Of a stretch of 64,000 nucleotides of DNA, positions 36,120 to 45,754 are shown piece by piece. The notes under the pieces are model-generated. The model did not search any database and had not been told where the DNA came from. It was given only the letters and a program-made list of their open reading frames with translations. Location of the stretch: NCBI RefSeq assembly GCF_000745345.1, contig NZ_JQNR01000003.1, forward strand, positions 682,001 through 746,000, read 5' to 3'. The translations under genes and the position numbers were made by a program. Origin of the DNA: Actinacidiphila yeochonensis CN732. Lineage in GTDB: Bacteria > Actinomycetota > Actinomycetes > Streptomycetales > Streptomycetaceae. Numbering within the stretch: position 1 is the first letter of the stretch; every line of letters starts with the position of its first letter.

Positions 36120-37097
36120 GTGCTCGTACTCGTCGCTCCCGGTCAAGGCGCTCAGGCGCCCGGTTTCCTGACCCCCTGGCTCGACCTGCCCGGCGCGGCG
36201 GACCGCGTCGCGGGGTGGTCCGACGCTGTCGGCCTCGACCTCGCCTACTACGGCACCAAGGCCGACGCCGACGAGATCCGCGACACCAAGGTGGCGCAGC
36301 CGCTGCTGGTGGCCGCCGGTCTGCTGTCCGCCGGCGAGCTGGGCGTGTTCGCGCCCGGCGCCGCGGGCCGTCCGGACCTGGTGGCCGGCCACAGCGTCGG
36401 CGAGATCACGGCGGCGGCGCTCGCCGGGGTCCTCGGCGAGCGGGACGCGCTGGCCTTCACCGCCACCCGCGGGCGGGCCATGGCCGAGGCGGCGGCCGTC
36501 ACCGAGACCGGCATGGCCGCGGTGCTCGGCGGCGACCCCGACGCGGTGGTGGCCCACCTGGAGGGCCTGGGGCTGACCCCGGCCAACATCAACGGCGCCG
36601 GCCAGATCGTCGCGGCCGGCACCGCCGAGCAGCTCGCCGCGCTGGCGGCGGACCCGCCGGAGAAGGCCCGGGTCCGGCCGCTCCAGGTGGCGGGCGCCTT
36701 CCACACCTCCCACATGGCCCCCGCGGTGGCCGCGCTGGAGGCGCTGGCGCCCTCCCTCGCGGTCTCCGACCCGGCTCTGCCGTATGTTTCGAACGCGGAC
36801 GGGCAGGCGGTGGAGAAGGGCGCGGAGGTGCTGCGCCGACTCGTCGCCCAGGTGTCCGGCCCGGTCCGCTGGGACCTGTGCATGGAGACCTTCCAGCGGC
36901 GCGGTGTGACCGCCGTCATCGAGGTGTCGCCCGGCGGGACCCTGGTGGGCCTGGCCAAGCGCGCCCTGCCCGGGGTCCGCACCCTGGCGCTCAAGACCCC
37001 TGACGACCTGGCGGCGGCCCGCGAGCTGGCGGCGCAGGCGGCAGGACCGGCGGAGGACCGACCGCAGCGAGCCGAACAGGAGCCACCGCAGCGATGA
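36120..37097 (+). CDS. fabD: Malonyl-CoA:ACP transacylase FabD
   Basis: 325 aa. GTG 36120 (MLVLVAPGQGAQAPG) is the family start; GTG 36114 would add two residues. The nucleophile is in VAGHSVGEITAAAL near residue 90, and the catalytic His in GAFHTSHM near 195. It loads malonyl groups onto ACP. The stop overlaps the fabH start by ATGA. Confidence 0.96.
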   Translation: MLVLVAPGQGAQAPGFLTPWLDLPGAADRVAGWSDAVGLDLAYYGTKADADEIRDTKVAQPLLVAAGLLSAGELGVFAPGAAGRPDLVAGHSVGEITAAALAGVLGERDALAFTATRGRAMAEAAAVTETGMAAVLGGDPDAVVAHLEGLGLTPANINGAGQIVAAGTAEQLAALAADPPEKARVRPLQVAGAFHTSHMAPAVAALEALAPSLAVSDPALPYVSNADGQAVEKGAEVLRRLVAQVSGPVRWDLCMETFQRRGVTAVIEVSPGGTLVGLAKRALPGVRTLALKTPDDLAAARELAAQAAGPAEDRPQRAEQEPPQR

Positions 37098-38128
37098 CTG
37101 CCAAGATCAAGCCCAGCAAGGGCGCCCCGCACGCGCGCATCCTCAGCGTGGGCGGCTACCGCCCGGTGCGGGTGGTGCCCAACGAGGTGATCCTCGAACA
37201 CATCGACTCCAGCGACGAGTGGATCAGGTCCCGCTCCGGCATCGCCTCACGGCACTGGGCCGGGCCGGACGAGACCGTCGCGGAGATGGCGCTGGCGGCC
37301 AGCGGCAAGGCCGTCGCGGACGCCGGGATCAACGCCTCGGAGATCGGCGCCGTCATCGTCTCGACCGTCACGCACTTCAAGCAGACGCCGGCGGTCGCCA
37401 CCGAGATCGCGCACCGGATCGGGGCCGGCAATCCCGCCGCGTTCGACATCTCCGCCGGCTGCGCGGGCTTCACCTACGGCCTGACCCTCGGCAAGGGCCT
37501 GATCACCGACGGCACCGCCAAGTACGTGCTGGTGATCGGCGTGGAGCGGCTGAGCGACCTCACCGACAAGGAGGACCGCGCGACCGCGTTCCTCTTCGGC
37601 GACGGCGCCGGCGCGGTCATCCTCGGCCCGTCCCAGGAGCCCGCCATAGGACCGACGGTCTGGGGCTCGGAGGGCGACAAGTCCAACACCATCACCCAGA
37701 CCGTGCCCTGGGACCGGTTCCGGAGCGGCGACCTGGACCAGCTGCCGCTGGACGCCAGCGGCGAGGTCAAGTTCCCGGCGATCACCCAGGAGGGCCAGGC
37801 GGTCTTCCGCTGGGCGGTCTACGAGATGGCGCGGGTCGCCCAGGAGGCGCTGGACGCCGCCGGGGTCAGCGCGGACGACCTCGACGTGTTCATCCCGCAC
37901 CAGGCGAACATGCGGATCATCGACTCGATGATCAAGGCGCTGAAGCTGCCCGAGCACGTCGCGGTGGCCCGGGACATCGAGACCACCGGCAACACGTCGG
38001 CCGCGTCGATCCCGCTGGCCATGGAGCGGCTGCTGGCCACCGGCGAGGCCAAGAGCGGGGACACCGCGCTGGTCATCGGGTTCGGGGCGGGTCTCGTCTA
38101 CGCCGCCGCGGTCGTTACCCTCCCCTAG
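37094..38128 (+). CDS. fabH: Beta-ketoacyl-ACP synthase III FabH
   Basis: 344 aa. The catalytic Cys is in SAGCAGFTYG near residue 120, His in HQANMRI near 270, and Asn in TGNTSAAS near 300, a complete triad. It starts fatty acid chains, with branched primers in Streptomyces. It is followed after a 215-bp gap by acpP. Confidence 0.97.
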   Translation: MTAKIKPSKGAPHARILSVGGYRPVRVVPNEVILEHIDSSDEWIRSRSGIASRHWAGPDETVAEMALAASGKAVADAGINASEIGAVIVSTVTHFKQTPAVATEIAHRIGAGNPAAFDISAGCAGFTYGLTLGKGLITDGTAKYVLVIGVERLSDLTDKEDRATAFLFGDGAGAVILGPSQEPAIGPTVWGSEGDKSNTITQTVPWDRFRSGDLDQLPLDASGEVKFPAITQEGQAVFRWAVYEMARVAQEALDAAGVSADDLDVFIPHQANMRIIDSMIKALKLPEHVAVARDIETTGNTSAASIPLAMERLLATGEAKSGDTALVIGFGAGLVYAAAVVTLP

Positions 38129-38343
38129 TCGGAACACGCCGGAAGGCGTCGGACACGTCAGAACACCGTCGGACGCCGACACAGCAGCGACACCTCACCG
38201 TCGGAGTCCCTCCGGGGCCGTCCAGGCACCGGCAGGACTCCGGCAGAGCACGACACAGCACCACAGAGCACCGCGAACCACCGGTGGCGACGCGTCCCGC
38301 CCGCCGCCGCAAGCGAAACGACACATCAAGGAGCGCCGAACAG

Positions 38344-38592
38344 ATGGCTGCCACCAAGGAAGAGATCGTCGCCGGTCTCGCCGACATCGTGAACGAGATC
38401 GCCGGTATCCCCACCGAGGACGTCCAGCTGGACAAGTCCTTCACCGACGACCTGGACGTCGACTCGCTGTCCATGGTCGAGGTCGTGGTCGCCGCTGAGG
38501 AGCAGTTCAGCGTGAAGATCCCGGACGACGACGTCAAGAACCTCAAGACCGTCGGCGACGCTGTCGACTACATCCTCAAGGCCCAGGACTGA
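38344..38592 (+). CDS. acpP: Acyl carrier protein
   Basis: 82 aa, acidic. The phosphopantetheine Ser lies in LDVDSLSMVE. AAGGAGCG lies about 11 nt before the ATG. It carries growing acyl chains for FabH and FabF. Confidence 0.98.
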   Translation: MAATKEEIVAGLADIVNEIAGIPTEDVQLDKSFTDDLDVDSLSMVEVVVAAEEQFSVKIPDDDVKNLKTVGDAVDYILKAQD

Positions 38593-38701
38593 TCCGGTCC
38601 CGCTGGGACCGGTGAGGAAGACCCCGGGCTGGGCCGCACGGCCCGCCCACCCCGGACGACGCGACTGTCGCCCGCCCTTCTAGACGTGGAGAGACATTCC
38701 T

Positions 38702-39970
38702 GTGAGCCCGACCAATCGCACTGTGGTCGTCACCGGTATCGGAGCAACCACACCGCTGGGTGGCGACAGCGCGTCGACCTGGGAGGCCCTGCTGGCCGGC
38801 CGGTCAGGCGTGCGCGCGCTGACCGAGGACTGGGCGGCGGACCTGCCGGTACGGATCGCCGCGCGGGTCGCCGTCGAGCCCGGCGAGGTACTGCCGCGGC
38901 CCGTGGCCAGGAAGCTGGACCGCAGCGCCCAGTTCGCCCTGATCGCCGCCCGCGAGGCGTGGGCGGACGCCGGCTTCACCGCGAAGGCCGGTGAGGACCC
39001 GGCGATCGACCCGGACCGCCTCGGCACGGTGATCGCCTCCGGCATCGGCGGCGTGACCACGCTGCTCGACCAGTACGACGTCCTCCGGGAGCAGGGCGTG
39101 CGCAAGGTGTCCCCGCACACCGTGCCCATGCTCATGCCCAACAGCCCGTCGGCCAACGTCGGCATCGACGTCAACGCCCGCGCCGGGGTGCACACCCCGG
39201 TCAGCGCGTGCGCGTCCGGCGCCGAGGCCATCGGCTACGCGATCCAGATGATCCGCACCGGCCGCGCCGACGTGGTGGTGGCCGGCGGCACCGAGGCGGC
39301 CATCCACCCGCTGCCGATCGTCGCCTTCGGCAACATGATGGCGATGTCCAAGCGGAACGACGACCCGCAGGGCGCCTCCCGCCCCTACGACCGGGACCGC
39401 AACGGCTTCGTGCTCGGCGAGGGCGCGGGCGTGGTCGTCCTGGAGTCCGCGGAGCACGCCGCCGCGCGTGGCGCCCGCGTCTACTGCGAGGCCGTGGGCC
39501 AGGGCATCTCGTCCGACGCCCACCACATCACGCAGCCGGAGCCGTCCGGGCGCGGTATCGCCGCCGCCCTCCAGCACCTGCTGGACGACACCGACATCAA
39601 GCCCGCCGAGATCGCGCACGTCAACGCGCACGCCACGTCCACCCCGCAGGGCGACGTGGCCGAACTGAAGGCGCTGCGCCGGGTCTTCGGCGACGACGTG
39701 GACCACTTCGCGGTGTCCGCCACGAAGTCGATGACCGGGCACCTGCTCGGCGGCGCGGGCGGCATCGAGACGGTCGCCACCGTGCTGGCCCTGCACAACC
39801 GGCTGGCGCCGCCCACGATCAACCTGGTCAACCCCGACCCGGAGGCGGACGCGGACATCGTCGTGGACAAGCCGCGCCCGCTGCCCGAGGGCACGATCGC
39901 CGCGCTCAACAACTCGTTCGGCTTCGGCGGCCACAACGTGGTGCTGGCGCTGCGCACGCTGAGCGTCTGA
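38702..39970 (+). CDS. fabF: Beta-ketoacyl-ACP synthase II FabF
   Basis: 422 aa from GTG 38702. The catalytic Cys is in PVSACASGAEA, the two His are in NAHATST and KSMTGHLLGGAG, and the C-terminal Gly-rich motif is NNSFGFGGHNV. It elongates acyl chains. It is the last gene of the fab operon; a GC-rich inverted repeat follows at about 39980-40000, and the next gene is convergent. Confidence 0.97.
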   Translation: MSPTNRTVVVTGIGATTPLGGDSASTWEALLAGRSGVRALTEDWAADLPVRIAARVAVEPGEVLPRPVARKLDRSAQFALIAAREAWADAGFTAKAGEDPAIDPDRLGTVIASGIGGVTTLLDQYDVLREQGVRKVSPHTVPMLMPNSPSANVGIDVNARAGVHTPVSACASGAEAIGYAIQMIRTGRADVVVAGGTEAAIHPLPIVAFGNMMAMSKRNDDPQGASRPYDRDRNGFVLGEGAGVVVLESAEHAAARGARVYCEAVGQGISSDAHHITQPEPSGRGIAAALQHLLDDTDIKPAEIAHVNAHATSTPQGDVAELKALRRVFGDDVDHFAVSATKSMTGHLLGGAGGIETVATVLALHNRLAPPTINLVNPDPEADADIVVDKPRPLPEGTIAALNNSFGFGGHNVVLALRTLSV

Positions 39971-40157
39971 TCCGGTAGATCCCCGGCCGCGGCCCGGGGC
40001 GCCCGCGCGGGTGACGCCCGCCGAGCGCCCGGGCCGCGCCGTTTCCGCCGGCCCGACGACGCCCGCCCGCCGAGCGGCGCGGGGCGGGACGGCGCGGGCG
40101 GGGACGGCGCGGGCGCCGGAGGACGCCGGAACGGCCCCCGGCGGCCCGGGGACAGGG

Positions 40158-41087
40158 TCAGCGCGTGAAGCTGGCGAAGTACGCGGCGGCCATGTCCTCG
40201 CTGCCGTGGCCGGCCGCGGCCGCCCGTCCCAGACGCTCGACGCCGGCCTCGGCGAGGTCCAGCCGCACCCCGGCGCCCTCGGCCGCCGCGGCGATCAGCC
40301 GCGCGTCCTTCAGGGCGCCCTCGACGGTGAAGCTGGGCGCGAAGTCGCCGCTCCGGATGGCCTGCGCCTTCATCCGCAGGTAGGGCACGTCCATGGCGCC
40401 GCCGTCGACGGCCTCGAAGAACCGGTCCGGGTCCACACCGAGGGCCTTGGCCAGCGCCATCACCTCGCCGGTGGCGTTGTTGAGCGCCAGCACCCAGCTG
40501 TTGAGCACCAGCTTGAGCGCGCTGGCCGGCCCGTCGGCGGGCTCGCCGGCCACCCGGACGGTCCGCTGCCCGATGGCGTCGAAGACCGGACCGGCGGCCG
40601 CCAGGGCCGCCTCCGAACCGGCCGCGAGCACCGTCAACTGGCCCGTCTCGGCGGGCTTGCGGGTGCCCAGCACCGGCGCGTCCAGGAAGAGCAGCCCGCT
40701 GCCGGCGGCCAGTTCGGCCAGTTCCCGCTGGGCTCGCGGCCCGACGGTGGAGCACTGCGCCCACACCGCGTCCTGGCGCATCACCCGCACCCCGTCCCGC
40801 ATCACGGCCAGCACGGCGGGGCCGTCCAGCAGCATGGTGACCACCGCGTCCGCGTCCCGCACCGCCTCCAGCGGGTCCTCGACGACGGCGACCCCGTACT
40901 CGGCCAGCGGCCGGGCCCGGTCGGCGGTGCGGTTCCAGGCGCGCACCCGGTGCCCGGCGGCGGCCAGGCTGCGGGCCATCCCGGCGCCCATGATGCCGGT
41001 GCCGAGCACGGCCACGGTGAGCGGGCCGGACGGGGACGGACGGGACGACTGGGGCGCGGGGTGCGGCTGCTGCGATGACGTCGACAT
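40158..41087 (-). CDS. NAD(P)-binding beta-hydroxyacid dehydrogenase family protein
   Basis: 309 aa. After an N-terminal Ser/Pro-rich extension of about 22 residues the Rossmann motif GTGIMGAGMARSLAAAGH appears. DADAVVTMLLDGPAV and LDAPVLGTRKPAETGQL follow, and the catalytic Lys lies in ALKLVLNSWVLALNN. It belongs to the 3-hydroxyisobutyrate/tartronate semialdehyde reductase group. The ATG 41087 is 6 nt after TAGCCT, so it is leaderless. Confidence 0.92.
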   Translation of the reverse strand: MSTSSQQPHPAPQSSRPSPSGPLTVAVLGTGIMGAGMARSLAAAGHRVRAWNRTADRARPLAEYGVAVVEDPLEAVRDADAVVTMLLDGPAVLAVMRDGVRVMRQDAVWAQCSTVGPRAQRELAELAAGSGLLFLDAPVLGTRKPAETGQLTVLAAGSEAALAAAGPVFDAIGQRTVRVAGEPADGPASALKLVLNSWVLALNNATGEVMALAKALGVDPDRFFEAVDGGAMDVPYLRMKAQAIRSGDFAPSFTVEGALKDARLIAAAAEGAGVRLDLAEAGVERLGRAAAAGHGSEDMAAAYFASFTR

Positions 41088-41093
41088 GCCGTC

Positions 41094-41099
41094 AGGCTA
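41094..41099 (-). promoter_or_regulatory. -10 element TAGCCT, leaderless start of dehydrogenase gene
   Basis: TAGCCT on the minus strand ends 6 nt before ATG 41087. Confidence 0.6.
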
Positions 41100-41330
41100 G
41101 TGCGCCTCCCGGCACGGTCCGTCCCGCTCGCCGCCCTGGCGCGGGCTTTCGCCGCGTTGGCCGAAAACCCGAGCAGCCCACCACGAGGGTTTCCGGCCGG
41201 CCTTGCGATCGCCCGCACCACGACACCTCGCCACCGGGCAGACCCCGCCGGCCACGCACCAGGCCCTGGCCGTGCGACGTTCGCGGACCGGCCGAGGGCA
41301 CCGCGCGCGCCGGGGGCCCCGGTGGAGGGG

Positions 41331-41825
41331 TCAGACGACCTGGTGCAGCCAGCGGACGGGAGCGCCCTCGCCGGCGTAGCGGAACGGCTCCAGCTCGTCG
41401 TCCCACGGCTTGCCCAGCAGCCGGGCCACCTCGGCGGCCAGCTCCGCCTCGCCGGAGGCCGCGCGGGCCATGGCGGCGCGCAGCCGGTCCTCGGGGACGA
41501 GGATGTCGCCGTGCATGCCGATGACGGCGTGGAAGATGCCCAGCTCGGGGGTGGCGCTGTAGCGCTCGCCCTCGGCGGACGCGCACGGCTCGGCGGTGAC
41601 CTCGAAACGCAGCAGCTGCCAGCCGCGCAGCGCCGAGGCGAGCCGGGAGGCGGTGCCGGACTCGCCCTGCCACGAGAACTCGGCACGCCAGGTGCCGGGC
41701 GCGGCCGGCTGGCGGACCCAGTCAAGGTTCACGCGCACGCCGAGGACGCCCGCGACGGCCCACTCCACATGCGGGCACAGCGCGCGTGGTGCGGCGTGCA
41801 CGTACAGAACTCCACGTGTCGTCAC
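41331..41825 (-). CDS. DUF3145 protein
   Basis: 164 aa, start GTG 41825 preceded by AGGAGG. It has LYVHAAPRALCPHVEWAV, then WRAEFSWQGESGTASRLASAL and FHAVIGMHGDILVPEDRL near residue 105, and the ending VRWLHQVV. This conserved actinobacterial family has no known function. In Streptomyces it is found near the fab operon, as here. Confidence 0.93.
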   Translation of the reverse strand: MTTRGVLYVHAAPRALCPHVEWAVAGVLGVRVNLDWVRQPAAPGTWRAEFSWQGESGTASRLASALRGWQLLRFEVTAEPCASAEGERYSATPELGIFHAVIGMHGDILVPEDRLRAAMARAASGEAELAAEVARLLGKPWDDELEPFRYAGEGAPVRWLHQVV

Positions 41826-42246
41826 CGGTACCTCCTGTGTGGACGAGGTTCGCCTTCCCCAGCGGCCTCACCCACGAACCGGTAGCACCAGGGGCAACTC
41901 CAGACATTCTGCACTATGCGCAAGGAATCACCAAGAAAGCGGCAACTTGCGCCATCGATACCTCCGTCCGGTTCCGACCTCCCGTCAGATTCGGCCAACT
42001 CCCAGCCGACTGTCAGGGAAGACGCTACCGCGCGGGGCCTTCCCGAGGGCCGTGTACAAGCAGCCATGCGGCAGATGTCACCCGCACGCCGGAGGGCGGC
42101 GGGGACCGCCGCTGACAGATCCCGCCGCGCGCCGGCCCGGGCCCCGCCGCCCCCGACTCCCGCTGAGGCGGCGTCAGGCGGCCGTCGACGGCCGCCAGGC
42201 ACGGGCAGGAGCGGGGGCGGTGGCGGGGCGGTGACGGTGGCAGGGC
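41826..42246. other. Intergenic region upstream of DUF3145, with a doubtful plus-strand ORF
   Basis: 421 bp that is markedly A/T-richer at 41880-42040 than elsewhere. An open plus-strand frame from ATG 41916 (MRKESPRKRQLAPSIPPSG) runs into the ohr stop region, but past residue 50 it is only low-complexity Arg/Pro, and no ribosome site is present. The A/T-rich part is more likely the promoter region of DUF3145. Confidence 0.4.
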
Positions 42247-42672
42247 TCAGGCGACGGTCAGGGTGACCTCGATGTTGCCGCGGGTCGCGTTGGAGTACGG
42301 GCAGACCTGGTGGGCCTTCTCGACCAGCTCCCGCGCGGTGGCGGCGTCGGCGCCCGGGATGGACACGACCAGTTCGACAGCGAGCCCGTAGCCGCCGGAG
42401 ATCGGCCCGATCCCGACCTTCGCCGTCACCCGCGAACCCGCCACGTCCACGCCCGTACCGCGGGCCACCGCCCCGAGGGCGCTCTGGAAGCAGGCGCCGT
42501 ACCCGGCCGCGAAGAGCTGCTCCGGGTTGGTGCCGGCGCCGCTGCCGCCCATCTCCCTGGGCGGGTTGACGACAACGTCCAACCGGCCGTCGTCGCTGGA
42601 GACCCGGCCGTCACGGCCGTTCTCCGCGGTCGCCACGGCGGTGTACAGGACGTCCACGGTCTGCGGGGCCAT
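42247..42672 (-). CDS. ohr: Organic hydroperoxide resistance protein Ohr
   Basis: 141 aa, usual length. The two redox Cys lie in GACFQSAL near residue 60 and in QVCPYSNATRGN near 125, the Ohr signature that separates it from OsmC. GGAGGA lies before ATG 42672. It detoxifies organic peroxides using lipoamide or low-molecular thiols. A MarR-type OhrR is not present next to it. Confidence 0.96.
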   Translation of the reverse strand: MAPQTVDVLYTAVATAENGRDGRVSSDDGRLDVVVNPPREMGGSGAGTNPEQLFAAGYGACFQSALGAVARGTGVDVAGSRVTAKVGIGPISGGYGLAVELVVSIPGADAATARELVEKAHQVCPYSNATRGNIEVTLTVA

Positions 42673-42750
42673 CAGCGGTTCCTCCCGGAAGGGGGCACAC
42701 TCCGGCGCCCCCGCTCGCACCTCCACCCCGCCGGCCACGGGGTCCGCCCG

Positions 42751-43362
42751 CTACTCAACCACGGAGCGCGGGGCCCCCGCCCGGTCTTTGACCGGTGCCC
42801 GCTTCGTGCTGACCGCGCCCCACACGGCGAACCCGCGCACGGTGACGCGTGGGGCGCCGGGCGTCCCGGGGCCGGTGGCGCCGCGCCGGAACCAGCCGAA
42901 CAGGCCGACGCCGTTGACGTACACCTCGGCGTCCTCGGGGACGAGGATCTTCACCGCACCCCACATCGCGACGGCCCGGACGCGGGTCTCGCCGGCGGAG
43001 AACCGCGCCTGCCGGAGGTCGACCACACCCCTGCCCCACAGGCACACCGCGGTCAGCGCGCCCGGCACCGTCCACACCCCGCGGCGGGTGAAGCCGCCGA
43101 AGAAGCAGGCCAGCAGCCGGGTCGGCCGGCCGGTCGGGGCCGCGGCGGACGGGCGGGCCGGCAGGTCCCGGGTGAGCATGTCGAGGGCCGCGTACGACCG
43201 CGCCGCGTAGGCCGCGCCGAGCCGTTCGTCCAGCTCCGCGAAGTCGATCCGGCCCTCGGCCGCGGCCTCCCGCAGCACCTCGGCGACCTGCTCGCGGTCG
43301 CCGTCCGAGGGCCGCAGCGCCGCCCGCCGACCCGGTTCGGGGAGTCTCGGGAGCCTGGTCAT
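42751..43362 (-). CDS. DUF1707 regulator-like protein with LiaF-type C-terminus
   Basis: 203 aa. The N-terminal DUF1707 module (LRPSDGDREQVAEVLREAAAEGRIDFAELDERL, about residues 15-50) is followed by a linker and a beta-rich domain with repeated VxGFAVWG/VRAVAMWGAVKIL motifs that resembles the C-terminal domain of LiaF and related envelope-stress proteins. No membrane helix is clear. ATG 43362 has CAGCAT 6 nt upstream, a weak leaderless pattern. Confidence 0.85.
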   Translation of the reverse strand: MTRLPRLPEPGRRAALRPSDGDREQVAEVLREAAAEGRIDFAELDERLGAAYAARSYAALDMLTRDLPARPSAAAPTGRPTRLLACFFGGFTRRGVWTVPGALTAVCLWGRGVVDLRQARFSAGETRVRAVAMWGAVKILVPEDAEVYVNGVGLFGWFRRGATGPGTPGAPRVTVRGFAVWGAVSTKRAPVKDRAGAPRSVVE

Positions 43363-43418
43363 GCCGCCATGCTGCCACCAACCCCCCGCCGGACGCGCCC
43401 CGTCGGGCCGGTTCCGGG

Positions 43419-44221
43419 TCAGTCGCACCACCACAGCACCGGCTTGCACGTCGTCCGGGTCGGCGACGGCTGCCCGGAGGGCTGCTCGCTGGTGGGGCCG
43501 GGAGCGACGGTGCCGGTGGGCGCGGAGGACGTGGACGACACGGAGGGCGCCGTCGGCACGGAGGGGGCGGACGGCGAACCCGTGGGGACCACCGCCGCGA
43601 CGGAGGTGGACGTCCGCTGGGAGTGCGTGGCCGTGGGGGAGGCCGTCGGCGAGGTCGGGGACGGCGAACCGCTCGCCCCGTCGGACACCGCCGCGGACGG
43701 GCTGGGCGAGGCACCCCCGTCCACGGCGGTGTCCGACGGGACGCCGGCGGCGGCGGTGTCCGCGCTCGACGCGGGCGCGGGCCGGACGGCGGGGCGTCGG
43801 AGCCGCCGGCGGGGCTGCCGGAGCGGCCGGAGAACGCCGCGGTCGAGATCATCGCCACCGCACCCACGAGGGCGACCGCGCCCACCCCGTAGGCCGCCGC
43901 CCGGCGCCGCCCCGGCGGGCCCTGCGCGCGGCCCGCCCCGGCTCTCCGCCCGCCGCGCCGCCCGGCCCCGGCCCCGGGGTACTCCTCCGACTGGCCCGAT
44001 TCCTCCGACTGGCCCGGCTCGCCCGGCTCGCCGAACTCCGGCAGCCCCGGCACGTCCTCGAAGGGCTCCTCCGCCCCCGCGTCCCCGAACCGCGCCTGGA
44101 CCGGCGGCATCTGGATCGTCTCGCCCACGGGCGGCGGCGTGAGCCGGTCGGCAGGGGCCCCGCAACCCGGGCACGAGTAGGCGCCGTTGAGGTGGCGTCG
44201 GCACGCGTAGCAGTAGTCCAT
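43419..44221 (-). CDS. Zinc-ribbon membrane protein with Ser/Thr/Pro extracellular tail (frame broken at 43791-43794)
   Basis: The start (MDYCYACRRHLNGAYSCPGCG, a C-x2-C...C-x2-C zinc ribbon) and the membrane helix (YGVGAVALVGAVAMISTAAF) are in one frame. The Ser/Thr/Pro-rich outside segment ending in CKPVLWWCD is one base over. Inserting one base at the run CCCC read on the minus strand (43791-43794) joins them into 267 aa. The predicted topology is a cytoplasmic zinc ribbon, an acidic-Pro linker, one helix and a disordered external tail whose two Cys could pair. Unknown function. A sequencing slip is a likely cause of the break. Confidence 0.75.
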
Positions 44222-44455
44222 GGCGGAAGGGACACTATGGGACTCCTGTGGCGGCGGCAAAGCCCCCGCCGGCTTGCCGCCGTCCCCCATGCCGTCGTCA
44301 TACCGGGCGTACGCGGACAGCTCCGGCGGAGCGGCGTGGTGCGCGGCCGCCGTCGCGGGCCCGGCCGGACCGCCCGGCCAGGACCGCCGGCGCCCGCGCG
44401 GGACGGAGCGGGACGCGCGGTGGAAGCCCCCCACAGCGCGCCGGGGCCGAGGCAC

Positions 44456-44516
44456 CGGTGTCCCGCGGGCAGCGGGCCCCGGAGCGGCGGTGCCCCGCGG
44501 GCAGCGGGCCCCGGAG
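44456..44516 (+). repeat. 29-bp direct repeat
   Basis: A 29-bp unit beginning CGGTGTCCCGCGGGC at 44456-44484 recurs at 44488-44516 with one difference. Confidence 0.85.
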
Positions 44517-44757
44517 CTCTCCAGAGGTGAAGGCTTGCGGAATCCGGAGCGAACGCCCGTCAAACAACAGGAATCAGGCGATTCATCTCAAAAGCGGCAG
44601 ACCAAGAGGCCGCAGCTTCGCCGTGTTTCCTCCACGGCATGCCAACACCCCCCTTTCCGTCCCGAACTTCCCGCCCCAGAAGGGCGGGGACCTGCGGACG
44701 GGGCCGTGACCCTCCACACAACAAGGCCGCTTTGTCGATATCACGGCTCCCTGGGAC

Positions 44758-44806
44758 TTGACGGGCACCCCAGGGGGTCCGTTGTAATTAGGGTGCCCTA
44801 ACCTAG
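44758..44806 (+). promoter_or_regulatory. efeU promoter overlapped by DtxR/IdeR-type iron box
   Basis: TTGACG (44758-44763) and TGTAAT (44783-44788) form a promoter with 19 bp between. TTAGGGTGCCCTAACCTAG at 44788-44806 starts at the end of the -10 and resembles the iron box bound by DmdR1/IdeR (TTAGGTTAGGCTAACCTAA-like). A second CCCCTAAGGG lies just after. Iron repression of efeUOB is thus expected. Confidence 0.7.
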
Positions 44807-44902
44807 GGAAGGCTCCCCTAAGGGAGACGAGGATCGCGGGCCGGCCGGCCCGCACGGACCCTGCTCGCCACGACCCGACCCCGCCGGTCCAGAAGGACGC
44901 CC

Positions 44903-45754
44903 ATGCTCCCCACGTTCGTCATCGGACTCCGAGAAGGTCTCGAAGCGGCCCTCATCGTGGGCATCATCGCCTCCTTCCTCGGCCAGCAAGGACGCCGCGA
45001 CGCGCTGCGGAAGGTCTGGCTCGGGGTGGGCATCGCCGTCGCGATCTGCGTCGTGGTGGCGATCGGGCTCCAGCTGGCCTCCAGCGAACTGCCGACCCGC
45101 CAGCAGGAGCAGATGGAGACGGTGGTGGGCGCCATCGCCGTCGTCATGGTCAGCTACATGGTGCTGTGGATGCGCAAGCACTCGCGCAACCTCAAGAAGG
45201 ACCTGGAGCAGGCGGCGGGCCGCGCGCTGACGGAGAACTCCGCGACCGCCCTGATCGTCATGGCCTTCCTCGCGGTGCTGCGCGAGGGCTTCGAGACCTC
45301 GGTGTTCCTGCTGGCCACGTTCAACGAGTCCGACAACCCGGTCTACGGCGGTGTCGGCGCCTCGCTGGGCATCCTGGTGGCGGCCGTGATCGGGTACGGC
45401 ATCTACAAGGGCGGCGTGCGGATCAACCTCTCCCGGTTCTTCCGGATCACCGGCGTGGTGCTGGTGCTGGTCGCCGCCGGCCTGGTGTCCACCGCGATCA
45501 TGACGGCCTTCGAGGGCGGCTGGCTGAACCGGGGCGACACCGCGTTCGACCTGTCCTGGCTGGTGCGGCCCGGTACCCCGGCCTCGTCCGTGATCACCGG
45601 CGTGCTCGGCATCCAGCCCGAACCGGACTGGGCGATGGTGATCGGCTGGCTGGTCTACGCCGTCCCGATGCTCGCCGTGGTGGCCTGGCCCGGACGCCGC
45701 AAGGCTCCGGCCAAGCGCCCCGTCGAGCGCTCCGCCGAGGTCGGCGCGGGCTGA
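44903..45754 (+). CDS. efeU: EfeU iron permease (FTR1 family)
   Basis: 283 aa, seven hydrophobic helices. The two iron-binding R-E-G-L-E motifs are present as GLREGLEAAL near residue 10 and LREGFETSVF near 130. AAGGACG precedes ATG 44903. Works with EfeO and EfeB to import ferric/ferrous iron. Confidence 0.96.
   Translation: MLPTFVIGLREGLEAALIVGIIASFLGQQGRRDALRKVWLGVGIAVAICVVVAIGLQLASSELPTRQQEQMETVVGAIAVVMVSYMVLWMRKHSRNLKKDLEQAAGRALTENSATALIVMAFLAVLREGFETSVFLLATFNESDNPVYGGVGASLGILVAAVIGYGIYKGGVRINLSRFFRITGVVLVLVAAGLVSTAIMTAFEGGWLNRGDTAFDLSWLVRPGTPASSVITGVLGIQPEPDWAMVIGWLVYAVPMLAVVAWPGRRKAPAKRPVERSAEVGAG

Larger units (their letters stand above)
44222..44902. other. Divergent region upstream of efeU
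   Basis: 681 bp. From 44222 to 44450 it is GC-rich without coding character. A 29-bp direct repeat lies at 44456-44516, an A/T-richer stretch at 44520-44720 holds no gene or RNA that I recognise, and the efeU promoter with its iron-box-like dyad begins at 44758. Confidence 0.5.

Noticed and set aside
41916..42266. Plus-strand ORF of 116 aa upstream of ohr
   Set aside because: No ribosome site, runs into the ohr coding end, and becomes Arg/Pro low complexity after 50 residues.
42755..44563. A single 600-codon minus-strand frame joining the zinc-ribbon and DUF1707 genes
   Set aside because: The first part is the zinc-ribbon gene before its frame break. The remainder is out of frame with the separate DUF1707 gene, which has its own start at 43362.
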